From Candidatus Omnitrophota bacterium (GTDB taxonomy: Bacteria > Hinthialibacterota > Hinthialibacteria > Hinthialibacterales > Hinthialibacteraceae): 45,978 nucleotides of DNA. Made by a program: the position numbers and the translations under genes. Positions 18,033 through 26,922 of this stretch are shown here, piece after piece; within the stretch, counting starts at the first letter, position 1, and each line of letters starts with the position of its first letter. The notes beneath the pieces were generated by a model. That model did no database searches. It saw nothing but the letters and a program-made list of their open reading frames with translations, and was not told where the DNA came from. The stretch spans positions 1 through 45,978 of the forward strand of contig JAFGTC010000197.1 of the NCBI GenBank assembly GCA_016934335.1. The letters run 5' to 3'.

Positions 18033-18052
18033 TACACTATTATAAGTACACT
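18031..18052 (+). promoter_or_regulatory. Direct repeat AGTACACT, candidate operator/promoter upstream of mcsA
   Basis: AGTACACT occurs at 18031-18038 and 18045-18052, separated by ATTATA, which could act as a -10-like element. It is in the 266-bp gap before mcsA and overlaps the ilvE stop. CtsR, the Firmicutes repressor of this operon, also binds tandem direct repeats, but of different sequence and spacing. No CtsR gene is in the window, so the link is inference. Confidence 0.4.
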
Positions 18053-18298
18053 TTCCCGGGCGTGCTTATCGATTATGATAGCGAGAGAAGAGGTTCAACA
18101 ATAAATTCGATTGCATCGAAAGAGAGAACCGCGGGATCTTGGATTCGTTTCTTATATGAAAAGGAAGAGTATAGAGGGTGGACGTTTGCCCCTCCGCCGA
18201 ATCCGTATCATCGGTTCGGGCGCCGCTTCCGGAAGCGGGATGGAGCGGCGCGAGTAGGCAGAGAACGGGTCGTCGAATTCTAGGAAGCGAGTGGAACG

Positions 18299-18817
18299 AT
18301 GCTTTGTGAAATCTGTGAAAAAAATCCTGCGAAAATTCATATCACGCAGGTGAAGAATAACAAAAAGTTCACGCTCCATATCTGCCACGAATGCTCTCAA
18401 GAATGCGGGATCGAAGGAGCGTCCATCAATCCCTCCTTCTCCGTCGAACAATTTGTCTCCGCCAGTAAACTCGCGAAGACGAGAGAAGAGTCGGCCGCCA
18501 ACGTCCATCAGACATGCCCCGCATGCGGCCTGTCCTACGGGGCCTTCAAAGAAAGCGGGCGCCTGGGATGCGCTTTGTGCTACGACACCTTCTCCACCGA
18601 GTTGAAGCCCTTGCTGCAAAAACTGCAAAAAGACGTCAAGCACGCCGGGAAAACGCCTGGCAAAGGCGACGCTCGCTTGATTCTGCGCCGCAGCGTCTCC
18701 GAACTTCGCCTGCAACTCAAAGAAGCGGTCTGCCAGGAAAATTTCGAAATGGCGGCTCGCTTGCGAGATCAGATCAGAGATATGGAAGGGCAGTTGTCTA
18801 ACTACGAAGAACAATAG
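18299..18817 (+). CDS. mcsA: McsA, zinc-finger activator of the arginine kinase McsB
   Basis: 172 residues. Two four-cysteine zinc sites: Cys3/Cys6 with Cys29/Cys32, and Cys73/Cys76 with Cys91/Cys94. A C-terminal UVR motif at about 134-168 (LRLQLKEAVCQENFEMAARL) is shared with UvrB, UvrC and ClpC. McsA binds and activates McsB and couples it to ClpC. The stop is 19 bp before the mcsB start, so the two are cotranscribed. The start has GGAA rather than a strong Shine-Dalgarno sequence. The 266-bp upstream gap contains a direct repeat and no supported gene. Confidence 0.93.
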   Translation: MLCEICEKNPAKIHITQVKNNKKFTLHICHECSQECGIEGASINPSFSVEQFVSASKLAKTREESAANVHQTCPACGLSYGAFKESGRLGCALCYDTFSTELKPLLQKLQKDVKHAGKTPGKGDARLILRRSVSELRLQLKEAVCQENFEMAARLRDQIRDMEGQLSNYEEQ

Positions 18818-18836
18818 ACAGACTCGCCCCTGCTAG

Positions 18837-19907
18837 ATGGAAACAATGAATCAGCTGCCAAAAAGCTATATCACGGAATGCGGCTGGCTTCGCGCCGGCG
18901 ATCCTACGGATGATCTGGTGATCAGCAGCCGCATCCGCCTGGCCCGAAATATAGAAGGCATTCCTTTCTCTCAGTGGGCTTCCTCCACCGACCTGAAGCG
19001 CATCGCCGAACAAACCCGAAAAGCCGTCTCGAACTCGGATCATCTTCATAATCCCGATTTCTACGCCATGGAGGAGTTAGAGCCCCTCGACCGCTATTTC
19101 CTGGCCGAGCGCAACATGATCAGCCGGGAGTTGGCCAAAAGCGGCATCGAACGCTACGTGGCCATCAGCCCCGACCAGACCTCCAGCGTCATGATCAACG
19201 AAGAAGACCATCTGCGCATTCAGGTTCTGATGGCGGGCAGCAATCTCTCCCGCGTCTGGACGCAGATCGACGCCGTCGACAACGAACTCGAAGATCATCT
19301 CACGTACGCCTTCTCCAATCAGTTCGGCTATTTGACCGCCTGCCCCACCAATGTGGGCACCGGCATTCGCTGCTCCGTCATGGTTCACCTGCCCGCCTTG
19401 GTCATCTCGCGGCGCATCGACAAAGTCTTCAGCGCCGTCAGCCAAATGGGGGTCGCCGTGCGCGGCTTTGCAGGCGAAGGAAGCGAAATCTCCGGCAATC
19501 TCTTCCAAATCTCCAACCAGTGGACCCTGGGAATCAGCGAAAAAGAAACCATCGAAAAAATCGAAAAACTGCTCGAACACATCCTCGGCCAGGAGCGCAA
19601 AGCCCAGGAAAAACTGTTCGAGGAAAATCGCTGCCAGATCGAGGATCGCGTCTGGCGCGCCTACGCCACGCTGCGTTACGCCAAAGTCATCAGCTCCAAT
19701 GAAGCGATTGAATTGTTCTCGTCGATTCGGCTGGGATTGAATCTGGGCATTCTCAACAAGCCCCGCTACGAAAGTTTGAATGAAATGATCCTCAAGGTCC
19801 GTCCGGCGCATTTGCAGAAATTCGCCGAACGCGCCTTCACGGCGGCGGAGCGCGATGAATTCCGCGCTGATTTAATTCGCCGCTGGATCATGAATGGGGA
19901 TTCATGA
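18837..19907 (+). CDS. mcsB: McsB, protein-arginine kinase (ATP:guanido phosphotransferase)
   Basis: 356 residues, the usual length. It phosphorylates arginines on client proteins, marking them for ClpC-ClpP. Conserved blocks: DLVISSRIRLARNIEGIPF, the catalytic-loop region TACPTNVGTGIRCSVMVHLP, and EGSEISGNLFQISNQWTLG. Near the C-terminus RDEFRA (339-344) fits the RDxxRA phosphoarginine-receptor motif that tunes McsB, which separates McsB from creatine/arginine kinases. No clear Shine-Dalgarno precedes the ATG, so translation may be coupled to mcsA 19 bp upstream. The McsB system is best known in Firmicutes; here it is in an organism with an outer membrane. Confidence 0.94.
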   Translation: METMNQLPKSYITECGWLRAGDPTDDLVISSRIRLARNIEGIPFSQWASSTDLKRIAEQTRKAVSNSDHLHNPDFYAMEELEPLDRYFLAERNMISRELAKSGIERYVAISPDQTSSVMINEEDHLRIQVLMAGSNLSRVWTQIDAVDNELEDHLTYAFSNQFGYLTACPTNVGTGIRCSVMVHLPALVISRRIDKVFSAVSQMGVAVRGFAGEGSEISGNLFQISNQWTLGISEKETIEKIEKLLEHILGQERKAQEKLFEENRCQIEDRVWRAYATLRYAKVISSNEAIELFSSIRLGLNLGILNKPRYESLNEMILKVRPAHLQKFAERAFTAAERDEFRADLIRRWIMNGDS

Positions 19908-19918
19908 TCGTTTTCTAA

Positions 19919-20080
19919 ATGGATGCAACCCTGAACGAAGCCAAGTCTCCCCTCGATCCGGAGACGTTGATGCGAAAGCCAATATCCGCGCCGGCTGCCC
20001 TGTTTGAATTCCTTCCTGACTCGGCTCCGCGCAAGACGGCGCAGAGTGGAATATTTGAGGAGCAAAGTCATGATGTTTGA
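19919..20080 (+). CDS. Possible 53-residue protein between mcsB and clpC
   Basis: An ATG at 19919 opens a 53-codon frame that fills the whole mcsB-clpC gap. It overlaps the clpC start by 11 bp and ends at TGA 20078-20080. The product starts MDATLNEAKSPLDPETLMRK and is Pro/Ala-rich and soluble, without recognised motifs. Codons are GC-ending like the neighbours, which is mild support. There is no Shine-Dalgarno before the ATG, and the GAGGAG of clpC is read as Glu-Glu inside the frame. It could be a real small adaptor or a translational-coupling leader for clpC, or chance. Confidence 0.35.
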   Translation: MDATLNEAKSPLDPETLMRKPISAPAALFEFLPDSAPRKTAQSGIFEEQSHDV

Positions 20081-22523
20081 TCGTTTAACCGAACGAGCGC
20101 GCCTGGTGATGAAGCGGGCCAAAGAAGAGGCGGCTCGCATGGGCGGCAGCCACGCCGCCACCGAACACATCCTTCTCGGCTTGATCGCCGAAGGCGAAGG
20201 TGTGGCCGCCACTGCTATGCGCAACATGGGCCTCAACCTCGAAGCCCTCCGCATGGAAATCCAGAAAAACGTCCAGCGCGAATCCAGCGCCGGCAGTTCG
20301 GACAGCACCATCTCCCTCTCTCCCAGCGCCAAGCGCGCCATCGAATTCGCCTATCAGGAAGCCCAGGCGTTCGGCGTTAATTTTATCGGCACGGAACATC
20401 TTCTCTTAGGCGTCATCCGCGAAAACGAAGGCCTGGCCGCCCGCATTCTGGCCAGCCACGGCGTCGATCTCATCAAAGCGCGCAGCGAAATTCTCCGCCT
20501 CATGGGCGGCGGACCGCAGGAAGCCGTCGCCGCCGGCAAAAGCAAAAGCAAAACGCCCGCCCTGGACGCCTTCGGCACCGATTTGACCGAACTGGCCGGC
20601 ATGGATAAACTCGATCCGGTCATCGGCCGCCAGGACGAAATCGAACGCGTCATCCAGGTTCTCTGCCGCCGCACCAAAAACAACCCGGTTCTCATCGGCG
20701 AAGCCGGCGTGGGAAAAACCGCCATCGCGGAAGGACTGGCGCAGCAAATCGTCTCGCGCACGGTTCCCGATCTTCTCCTCAACCGGCGCCTCATCACCCT
20801 CGACCTCGCCGGCTTGGTGGCGGGCACCAAATACCGCGGCCAGTTCGAAGAGCGGCTGAAGGCCGTGCTCGACGAAATTCGGCGATCCAACAACATCATT
20901 CTCTTCGTCGACGAACTCCACACCCTGGTCGGCGCGGGCGCCGCGGAAGGCTCCATGGACGCCTCCAACATGCTCAAACCGGCCTTGGCGCGCGGCGAAC
21001 TGCAGTGCATCGGCGCCACCACTCTCGACGAATACCGCAAATACATCGAAAAAGACAGCGCGCTCGAACGTCGCTTCCAGACCGTCATGGTCGACCCCCC
21101 GACCGTCGATCAGACCATCCGCATCCTCGAAGGCCTCAGCGACAAGTACGAAGCCCATCACAGGGTGCGCTACACCGAGGCCGCCATCGAATCGGCCGCC
21201 AAACTCTCCGACCGCTACGTCACCGACCGCTATCTGCCGGACAAGGCCATCGACTTGATCGATGAAGCCGGCTCCCGCGCTCGGCTGCAGGCCACCACCC
21301 GGCCCAAAGAACTGCGCGAAATCGACGACCAGATCGATCAGATCATGAAAGAGATCGAAGCCGCCACCGTGGCCGAGGAATTTGAAAAATGCCTCGAATT
21401 GAAGCGCAAGAGAGAATCCCTCCGCGAACAACAGGCGCAGCTCACCCGCGAATGGGAGGAGGCGCGCACCCAGGCCGGCAAAGAAACCATCGTCGACGAA
21501 GATGAAATCGCCTACGTCGTCTCCAAATGGACCGGCATCCCCATTGTCAAAATCGAAGAAAAAGAATCCGAACGCCTGCTTCGCATCGAAGAGGTTCTCC
21601 ACCGCAAAGTCGTGGGGCAGGAAGAAGCCATCAATATCATCTCCAAAGCCATCCGGCGCTCTCGGGCCGGCCTGGCCAACCACAAGCGCCCCATCGGCTC
21701 CTTCCTGTTCTTAGGCCCCACCGGCACCGGCAAAACCCACTTGGCCAAAATCCTGGCCGAATTCATGTTCGGCGACGAAGACGCCCTGATCTCCGTCGAT
21801 ATGTCCGAATATATGGAAAAATTCGCCGTCTCCCGCCTGGTGGGCGCTCCGCCGGGATACATCGGCCACGATGAAGGCGGCCAATTGACTGAGAAAGTGC
21901 GCCGCAAACCCTATTCGGTCATTTGCCTGGATGAGATCGAAAAAGCCCACCCCGACGTGTACAACATTCTTCTTCAGGTGCTGGAAGACGGCCGATTGAC
22001 CGACTCGACTGGACACAAAGTCGATTTTCGCCATACAATTCTGATCATGACGTCCAATATCGGATCGCGCGAGATCACCAACCGCGTGTCTCTCGGATTC
22101 GCTCCCGAACAGGATTCGCTCAGTTACAAAACCATGAAGGAAAAGGTCATGAGCGAATTGAAACGGGAATTTCGGCCCGAGTTTCTCAATCGCGTGGACG
22201 AAGTGGTCGTCTTTCACGAGTTGGAGCGCGAACATGTGCTCCAAATCTGCGATATCGTCATCAAAGAAGTCCAAGAGCGCATTCAGCCGATGGGGTACAA
22301 GTTGATCTTGACCGACGCCGCTAAATCGTTCCTGGTTGACAAAGGTTTCGATAAAGCGTATGGTGCACGACCATTGAAGCGCACGATCCAAAAATACTTG
22401 GAAGACCCCCTATCGGAAGAAGTCCTCAAAGGACGATTTAAGGGAAATCAGGAAATTATTGTGGAGGCGGACGGTGATGAACTGTCGTTTCGTGAATCAT
22501 CGCCCAAGGAGGTGGTGATCTGA
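20070..22523 (+). CDS. clpC: ClpC, Hsp100 AAA+ unfoldase
   Basis: 817 residues from ATG 20070, set by GAGGAG seven bases upstream; an in-frame ATG at 20004 would add 22 Arg-rich residues foreign to the family. Domains: ClpN double repeat (residues 1-150, FDRLTERARLVMKRAKEEA and SAKRAIEFAYQEAQ), AAA1 with Walker A GEAGVGKT near 210 and Walker B ILFVDELH, a middle domain with a UVR motif (about 425-455), and AAA2 with GPTGTGKT near 550, VICLDEIEKAHPDV and the sensor TSNIGS. It unfolds substrates, including McsB-marked ones, for ClpP (not in the window). It is the third gene of mcsA-mcsB-clpC, and its stop overlaps the probable bamA start. Confidence 0.96.
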   Translation: MMFDRLTERARLVMKRAKEEAARMGGSHAATEHILLGLIAEGEGVAATAMRNMGLNLEALRMEIQKNVQRESSAGSSDSTISLSPSAKRAIEFAYQEAQAFGVNFIGTEHLLLGVIRENEGLAARILASHGVDLIKARSEILRLMGGGPQEAVAAGKSKSKTPALDAFGTDLTELAGMDKLDPVIGRQDEIERVIQVLCRRTKNNPVLIGEAGVGKTAIAEGLAQQIVSRTVPDLLLNRRLITLDLAGLVAGTKYRGQFEERLKAVLDEIRRSNNIILFVDELHTLVGAGAAEGSMDASNMLKPALARGELQCIGATTLDEYRKYIEKDSALERRFQTVMVDPPTVDQTIRILEGLSDKYEAHHRVRYTEAAIESAAKLSDRYVTDRYLPDKAIDLIDEAGSRARLQATTRPKELREIDDQIDQIMKEIEAATVAEEFEKCLELKRKRESLREQQAQLTREWEEARTQAGKETIVDEDEIAYVVSKWTGIPIVKIEEKESERLLRIEEVLHRKVVGQEEAINIISKAIRRSRAGLANHKRPIGSFLFLGPTGTGKTHLAKILAEFMFGDEDALISVDMSEYMEKFAVSRLVGAPPGYIGHDEGGQLTEKVRRKPYSVICLDEIEKAHPDVYNILLQVLEDGRLTDSTGHKVDFRHTILIMTSNIGSREITNRVSLGFAPEQDSLSYKTMKEKVMSELKREFRPEFLNRVDEVVVFHELEREHVLQICDIVIKEVQERIQPMGYKLILTDAAKSFLVDKGFDKAYGARPLKRTIQKYLEDPLSEEVLKGRFKGNQEIIVEADGDELSFRESSPKEVVI

Positions 22524-24928
22524 AGACGCAATCTCTTGTTATTCTGTTGGGCTCTCTCCTCTTACTGACGCTAGGATCGGTCGCCGCTTTCACCGATGAG
22601 TCCATTGTTCAGATTTTGGTAGAGGGGAATGTTAACGTTCAAACAAGCGAAATTCTGGAAGTGGTTCAAACCCGGCCGGGCGACGACCTCGCTTCCAGCG
22701 CGACGGCCCAGCGCATCCGCGACGACTTTCGCGCCATCTACGCTTTGGGCTTCTTCACCGACGTGGTCGCCAGCAGCGAACCCACCGCGGGCGGCTGGAA
22801 TCTGATCTGGCAGGTGGTCGAGAAGCCCCGGCTGGTCGACGTCGAGTATGAAGGCAATGAAATCTACAAGAAGAAGCGCCTGAACGAAGAACTTGCATTC
22901 ACCGGCGACGAACGCATTTTCTACGCCGATAAAATCGCGGAGGTTTACCGCGTCAAACTCCTGGAATTTTATACCTCCAAATCCTATCCCAATACGGCCG
23001 TCGAGTGGACGACTCGACCCGGAGAACAACCGAACACCATCGTTTTGGTGTTTCAACTCAAAGAAGGCGCACGCCTTCCCGTTAAGAAAATCGTCTTTAT
23101 CGGCAACCAGGTCATTCCCGACAAAGCCCTGCGCAAAGTCATGGAAACCCGTGAATCGTTCTGGTTCATCTTCAAAAGGCAATACAACGAAGCCGTCGCC
23201 AAAGAAGACCTCCGCCGCATCGAAGAACTCGCCTACGCGGATATCGGCTACTTGGACGCCAAAGCGACCATCGCTTCGGTCTCCGAAGAAGACAAAGGCT
23301 TGACCGTCACGTTTCAAATCGAAGAAGGCGAACCCTATACCCTGGGCGATATCTCCCTTTCCGGCAACACCATCTTCTCCAATGAAGAACTGCTTTCCCG
23401 GCTGAATCTGCGGCCCGGCGACTTGTTCTCTGCGGGAACCATGTATCGCAACGTCAACAGCGACATGATCAATCTTTACCGCGGGCAGGGATATCTGGAC
23501 GCCTCCATCCCCTACCGCCTGCAGCCCGACCGCGAGAACCACATCGTCAACGTCGTTATGCAGGTGGAAGAATCCCCCCGCAAGTTTCTGGGCAAAGTGG
23601 AAATCCAAGGCGGCATCACCTTGGAAGACGGTACGTGGGTTCCTACTCAGGAAGGCGAATTCCGCACCAAAAATTTCGTCATCGAACGCGAAATCGAACT
23701 GGAAGAAGGAAAGCCCATCGATTGGACGCAGGTCATCGAAAGCGATAGAAACCTGGTCAACTTGAATTATTTCAAATCGCGCGGCATCCCCATTCCGGGG
23801 CAGACCAACCTTATCCCCGGCTTTCAGCGCGATCCGATCGCCTCCGATCCCTCGACCGAAAACCTGATTTTGCGTTTGGAAGAGAAAGAGACGGGCGCGC
23901 TGTCGTTCGGCGTCGGCGTCTCCACTTCCTACGGCCCCTCCGTCTTTTCGACCCTCTCCGAGCGGAATATGTTCGGCTATGGGGTGCGGGGCTCCATCAC
24001 AGGCGAATTGGGCGAAGTCCGCAATCGCTTGGCCCTCAATATTTTCGAACCGCATCTTTTGAATTCCGACTACAGCCTCGATTGGGATATTTACTACATC
24101 GATCAAGAAGGATACGGCGGCCGGCGCTTTGAAGAGCAGCGTTTCGGCACAAAATTCACCTTCGGCAAGGAATTGACCGACGAACTTACGTTCCTGTTCG
24201 GGACGAAAGCCGAGATCACAGACCTGAAGGCGGATGAAGGGCATTCCTATTCGCTGGATCCTGACTCCATCCCCGACGTCTACAACCTGGGCGAGAACAC
24301 TACCACAAGTCTTTTAGTCGGTTATATTTACGATACGCGCGACTTCCGAATCGATCCCCGCAACGGAATTTACAGCCGCTCCACTCTCGAAGTGGCGGGA
24401 TTAACCGATAACGAATTCGTTAAATTAGAAAACCTGGCCAGTTATTTTAGGCCGTTCCCGCTGTACGACAAAATGGTTTTGGCCTTGTCGGGCGAGTTCG
24501 ATCTGGCCCACGCCTACGGCGATCCCGGCTTCATCCCCCTGCAAGAGCGATTTTTCGCCGGCGGCTCGAATTCCATCCGCGGCTTCGACGACGGGGGAAT
24601 CGGGGAATCGGCCTACATCCGATACCTCAATCACCCCGGCGGATATCGCAGTTACTTGGGCGGCGAGGCGGCCTTTATCGGCAACGTCGAAGTTCGCTAT
24701 CCCCTCACGGAAATCTTCCAGGTGGTTTCATTCCTGGATATGGGAACCGTATGGCCCGAGATCGGCGACATTGATCCCTCCGAGTTCCGCTTCAGCACCG
24801 GCCTGGGCATGCGGATCCGGATACCCGGATTAAATGCGATGATTCGATTCGATTTGGGCTTTCCCATCCGCAAGTATGACGAAGATGACACGGAATTCTT
24901 CCACTTCAGTTTTGGACAGAGTTTCTAA
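22520..24928 (+). CDS. bamA: BamA, outer-membrane protein assembly factor
   Basis: 802 residues if translation begins at CTG 22520. That codon overlaps the clpC stop (CTGA), lies seven bases after AAGGAGG (22506-22512) and gives a full signal peptide (MKTQSLVILLGSLLLLTLGS then VAAF). A TTG at 22547 would cut the signal short, and no ATG or GTG is in frame nearby. POTRA repeats cover about residues 28-440. A C-terminal 16-strand barrel contains the L6 loop FFAGGSNSIRGFDDGG (IRGF variant of VRGF) and ends in Phe (FHFSFGQSF). It inserts beta-barrel proteins in the outer membrane. skp and lpx genes follow on the same strand. Confidence 0.93.
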   Translation: MKTQSLVILLGSLLLLTLGSVAAFTDESIVQILVEGNVNVQTSEILEVVQTRPGDDLASSATAQRIRDDFRAIYALGFFTDVVASSEPTAGGWNLIWQVVEKPRLVDVEYEGNEIYKKKRLNEELAFTGDERIFYADKIAEVYRVKLLEFYTSKSYPNTAVEWTTRPGEQPNTIVLVFQLKEGARLPVKKIVFIGNQVIPDKALRKVMETRESFWFIFKRQYNEAVAKEDLRRIEELAYADIGYLDAKATIASVSEEDKGLTVTFQIEEGEPYTLGDISLSGNTIFSNEELLSRLNLRPGDLFSAGTMYRNVNSDMINLYRGQGYLDASIPYRLQPDRENHIVNVVMQVEESPRKFLGKVEIQGGITLEDGTWVPTQEGEFRTKNFVIEREIELEEGKPIDWTQVIESDRNLVNLNYFKSRGIPIPGQTNLIPGFQRDPIASDPSTENLILRLEEKETGALSFGVGVSTSYGPSVFSTLSERNMFGYGVRGSITGELGEVRNRLALNIFEPHLLNSDYSLDWDIYYIDQEGYGGRRFEEQRFGTKFTFGKELTDELTFLFGTKAEITDLKADEGHSYSLDPDSIPDVYNLGENTTTSLLVGYIYDTRDFRIDPRNGIYSRSTLEVAGLTDNEFVKLENLASYFRPFPLYDKMVLALSGEFDLAHAYGDPGFIPLQERFFAGGSNSIRGFDDGGIGESAYIRYLNHPGGYRSYLGGEAAFIGNVEVRYPLTEIFQVVSFLDMGTVWPEIGDIDPSEFRFSTGLGMRIRIPGLNAMIRFDLGFPIRKYDEDDTEFFHFSFGQSF

Positions 24929-25151
24929 GGCTTTTTGGGACTTTCTTATGAAAGGGGTATGTTTTCGAAGAAAGCAAGGTAAAATACAACGAATTGATAT
25001 AAAGCGAGTAAAAATGATGTCGTTTTAATTCGGATAGATGCTATTCTCTCCCCTGCGAAGGCCATTCGGATGGGATGATCGGAGAGGGGGAGGGATTCGT
25101 TATGTACAATGGGTAAAGCGCAAGAAAAACCATTTTGTTCTGGAGGATAAA

Positions 25152-25682
25152 ATGAAATTCCGACGGATATTCCGTTGTTCTTCAGCGGTGCTGATCTGTT
25201 TGTTTGTTTTGGGAGTTCAAATGGGGGAGGCTCAGCAGGCTCCCATCAAAATCGGCTATATCGATTTGGAAAAAATCAATGACAGTTGGAACAAATACCG
25301 CCAGGCGGCTGATCAGGTCAAAGAATTTATCTCATCCAAACGCAAGGAATTAATCGACCAGAAAAACGAGTTGATGTCGGAATACGAGTCTTTTCGGCTG
25401 AAGCAGGAACTTCTCCCCGCCGAAGACGCCAAAGTCCGCCAGCAGGAATTGAGTTTAGAAGCCAAAAATCTCCGCGATAAAGAAACGGAAGACGCCAGAT
25501 CTGTTGAAGAAAAACGGAAGGAACTCCTGAATCCTCTAATGCAGGAATTGGAGAGCGCCGTCGAACAAGTAGCCAAAGACGGTAATTTCACGTTTGTCTT
25601 TGAACGCCGCATGCTGTTTTATTTCAGCAAAGATCCCAACTTAGATATTACGGCCCGCGTATTGGTTCTGCTGAATCGGTAA
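25152..25682 (+). CDS. skp: Skp/OmpH-family periplasmic chaperone
   Basis: 176 residues from ATG 25152, with TGGAGG five bases before. The longer frame from 25038 lacks a ribosome-binding site and would bury the signal peptide. The signal covers residues 1-28 (MKFRRIFRCS..., ending GEA-QQ). The mature protein starts IKIGYIDLEKINDSW, the OmpH first beta-strand, then a long charged coiled coil (about 55-140, the tentacles), then the closing strands VAKDGNFTFVFERRMLFYF and DITARVLVLLN. It holds unfolded outer-membrane proteins for BamA, encoded immediately upstream. Confidence 0.9.
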   Translation: MKFRRIFRCSSAVLICLFVLGVQMGEAQQAPIKIGYIDLEKINDSWNKYRQAADQVKEFISSKRKELIDQKNELMSEYESFRLKQELLPAEDAKVRQQELSLEAKNLRDKETEDARSVEEKRKELLNPLMQELESAVEQVAKDGNFTFVFERRMLFYFSKDPNLDITARVLVLLNR

Positions 25683-25689
25683 AATCGCG

Positions 25690-25711
25690 GAGGCGGACAA
25701 GCGCCCGCCTC
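25690..25711 (+). terminator. Weak hairpin after skp
   Basis: GAGGCGG at 25690-25696 pairs with CCGCCTC at 25705-25711. Only a short T-stretch (GGTTTCG) follows. It may reduce read-through from bamA-skp into lpxD, whose start is 203 bp further on. Confidence 0.4.
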
Positions 25712-25913
25712 GGTTTCGAATCTTGGGAAAGACATATCCCTTTTCTTGTAATATCGACGAATATGATCGATAGATCAGATGAAGAGCAGCGCAATAGAGA
25801 TATATATAAATAAGACATCGTTTGATTGAGAAACGGACGCCGGTTTGAATGCCTTTCATTTCAATGACCCGTTTTTTGATCGCCGGTTGGGAAATAGCGA
25901 AGGACCAGAATAA

Positions 25914-26912
25914 GTGCCGAAATTCACGCTGCAGGAACTATGCGAGAAACTTGGAGAGCCTTTTGAAGGGGACGGTTCAATTCAAATCATGGGCGTGGCG
26001 GAAATCGATTCCGCCAAAGAGGGCGAGATATCCTTCGTCGCCAATCCGAAATATGTAGCCAAAATCCCTATCTGCCGCGCCTCCGCTTTGATCGTTCATA
26101 AAGATCTTGACACCGACTTCCGCCCCGTCATCCGATCGAGCAATCCCTATTTAACCTTCACCCAGGCCCTCTATTTATTCCACAAAGATCAACGTAAACT
26201 CTCCGGCGGAATTCACCCGAGCTGCCACGTCGATCCCTCCGTTCAATTGGGAGAGGACATCACCATCATGCCCCACGTGATTGTGGAGCGGGGAGCCGTC
26301 ATCGGGGATCGCAGCATTTTGTATCCCGGCGTCTTTGTGGGCGAAGGGGCGGTCATTGGAAATGACGTCACGCTCTATCCGAACGTGTCCATTTATGCGG
26401 GCTGCCGGGTGGGGGATCAATCCATACTGCACGCCGGTTGCCGAATCGGCCCGATCAACATCCAACCTGCGGCGGAGAAGCCGCCCGTGGTTTTGAACGA
26501 CGATGTGGAACTGGGCGCCAACGTCGTCATTTCCGGGCAGAGCGAATCGCCTACGGTCATCGGCCAGGGCGTTAAAATCGACAACCTGGTGCAAATCGGA
26601 GCGGGAACGCAGGTCGGTCCTCATTGCATCATCGTGGCGCAGGTCGCCATCGGCGATCATGTAACCCTGGGAGAGCGAGTCACTATCGCAGGGCAAGTGG
26701 TCGTCTCGCCGGGCGTGACCATCGGCGAAAAAGCGCAGGTCGGCGCCAAAAGCGTGGTCATGGACGACATCCCCCCGTGCGCGGTGTTTTGGGGCGTTCC
26801 GGCTCAGGCCTTCAGCAAAGAAAAGCGCTTGAAGGCCAATATCGCTCGTCTACCGAAAATGTTTGATAAAATTCAACATATAGAAGATCATCTGTCAGAA
26901 TTGGAGTCTTAA
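25914..26912 (+). CDS. lpxD: LpxD-like hexapeptide-repeat acyltransferase, active-site motifs altered
   Basis: 332 residues from GTG 25914 (AAGGA 11 bases upstream). The N-terminal LpxD uridine-binding domain (residues 1-100, FTLQELCEKLG, ISFVANPKYV, SNPYLTFTQAL) is followed by a left-handed beta-helix of hexapeptide repeats and a C-terminal helix. LpxD adds the N-linked 3-hydroxyacyl chain to UDP-3-O-acyl-glucosamine. Position and order (skp-lpxD-lpxC/fabZ-lpxA) fit. However, the usual catalytic QIAHN is replaced by QIGAGT (Ala230 where His239 sits in E. coli), and the usual GxDGFGF and IDRGA motifs are not visible (CRIGPINIQP and VVISGQSE instead). It may be a divergent enzyme or a non-canonical paralogue. 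Confidence 0.8.
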   Translation: MPKFTLQELCEKLGEPFEGDGSIQIMGVAEIDSAKEGEISFVANPKYVAKIPICRASALIVHKDLDTDFRPVIRSSNPYLTFTQALYLFHKDQRKLSGGIHPSCHVDPSVQLGEDITIMPHVIVERGAVIGDRSILYPGVFVGEGAVIGNDVTLYPNVSIYAGCRVGDQSILHAGCRIGPINIQPAAEKPPVVLNDDVELGANVVISGQSESPTVIGQGVKIDNLVQIGAGTQVGPHCIIVAQVAIGDHVTLGERVTIAGQVVVSPGVTIGEKAQVGAKSVVMDDIPPCAVFWGVPAQAFSKEKRLKANIARLPKMFDKIQHIEDHLSELES

Positions 26913-26922
26913 CAAAAGAATC

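Noticed and set aside
18062..18283. 73-codon GTG frame before mcsA
   Set aside because: No ribosome-binding site; Arg-rich, Pro-rich product without motifs; probably leader sequence.
20406..21683. 425-codon antisense frame inside clpC
   Set aside because: Shadow of the GC-rich clpC coding frame; low-complexity Phe/Gly/Asp product.
22571..24244. 557-codon antisense frame inside bamA
   Set aside because: Shadow frame with compositionally odd product; bamA on the plus strand is unmistakable.
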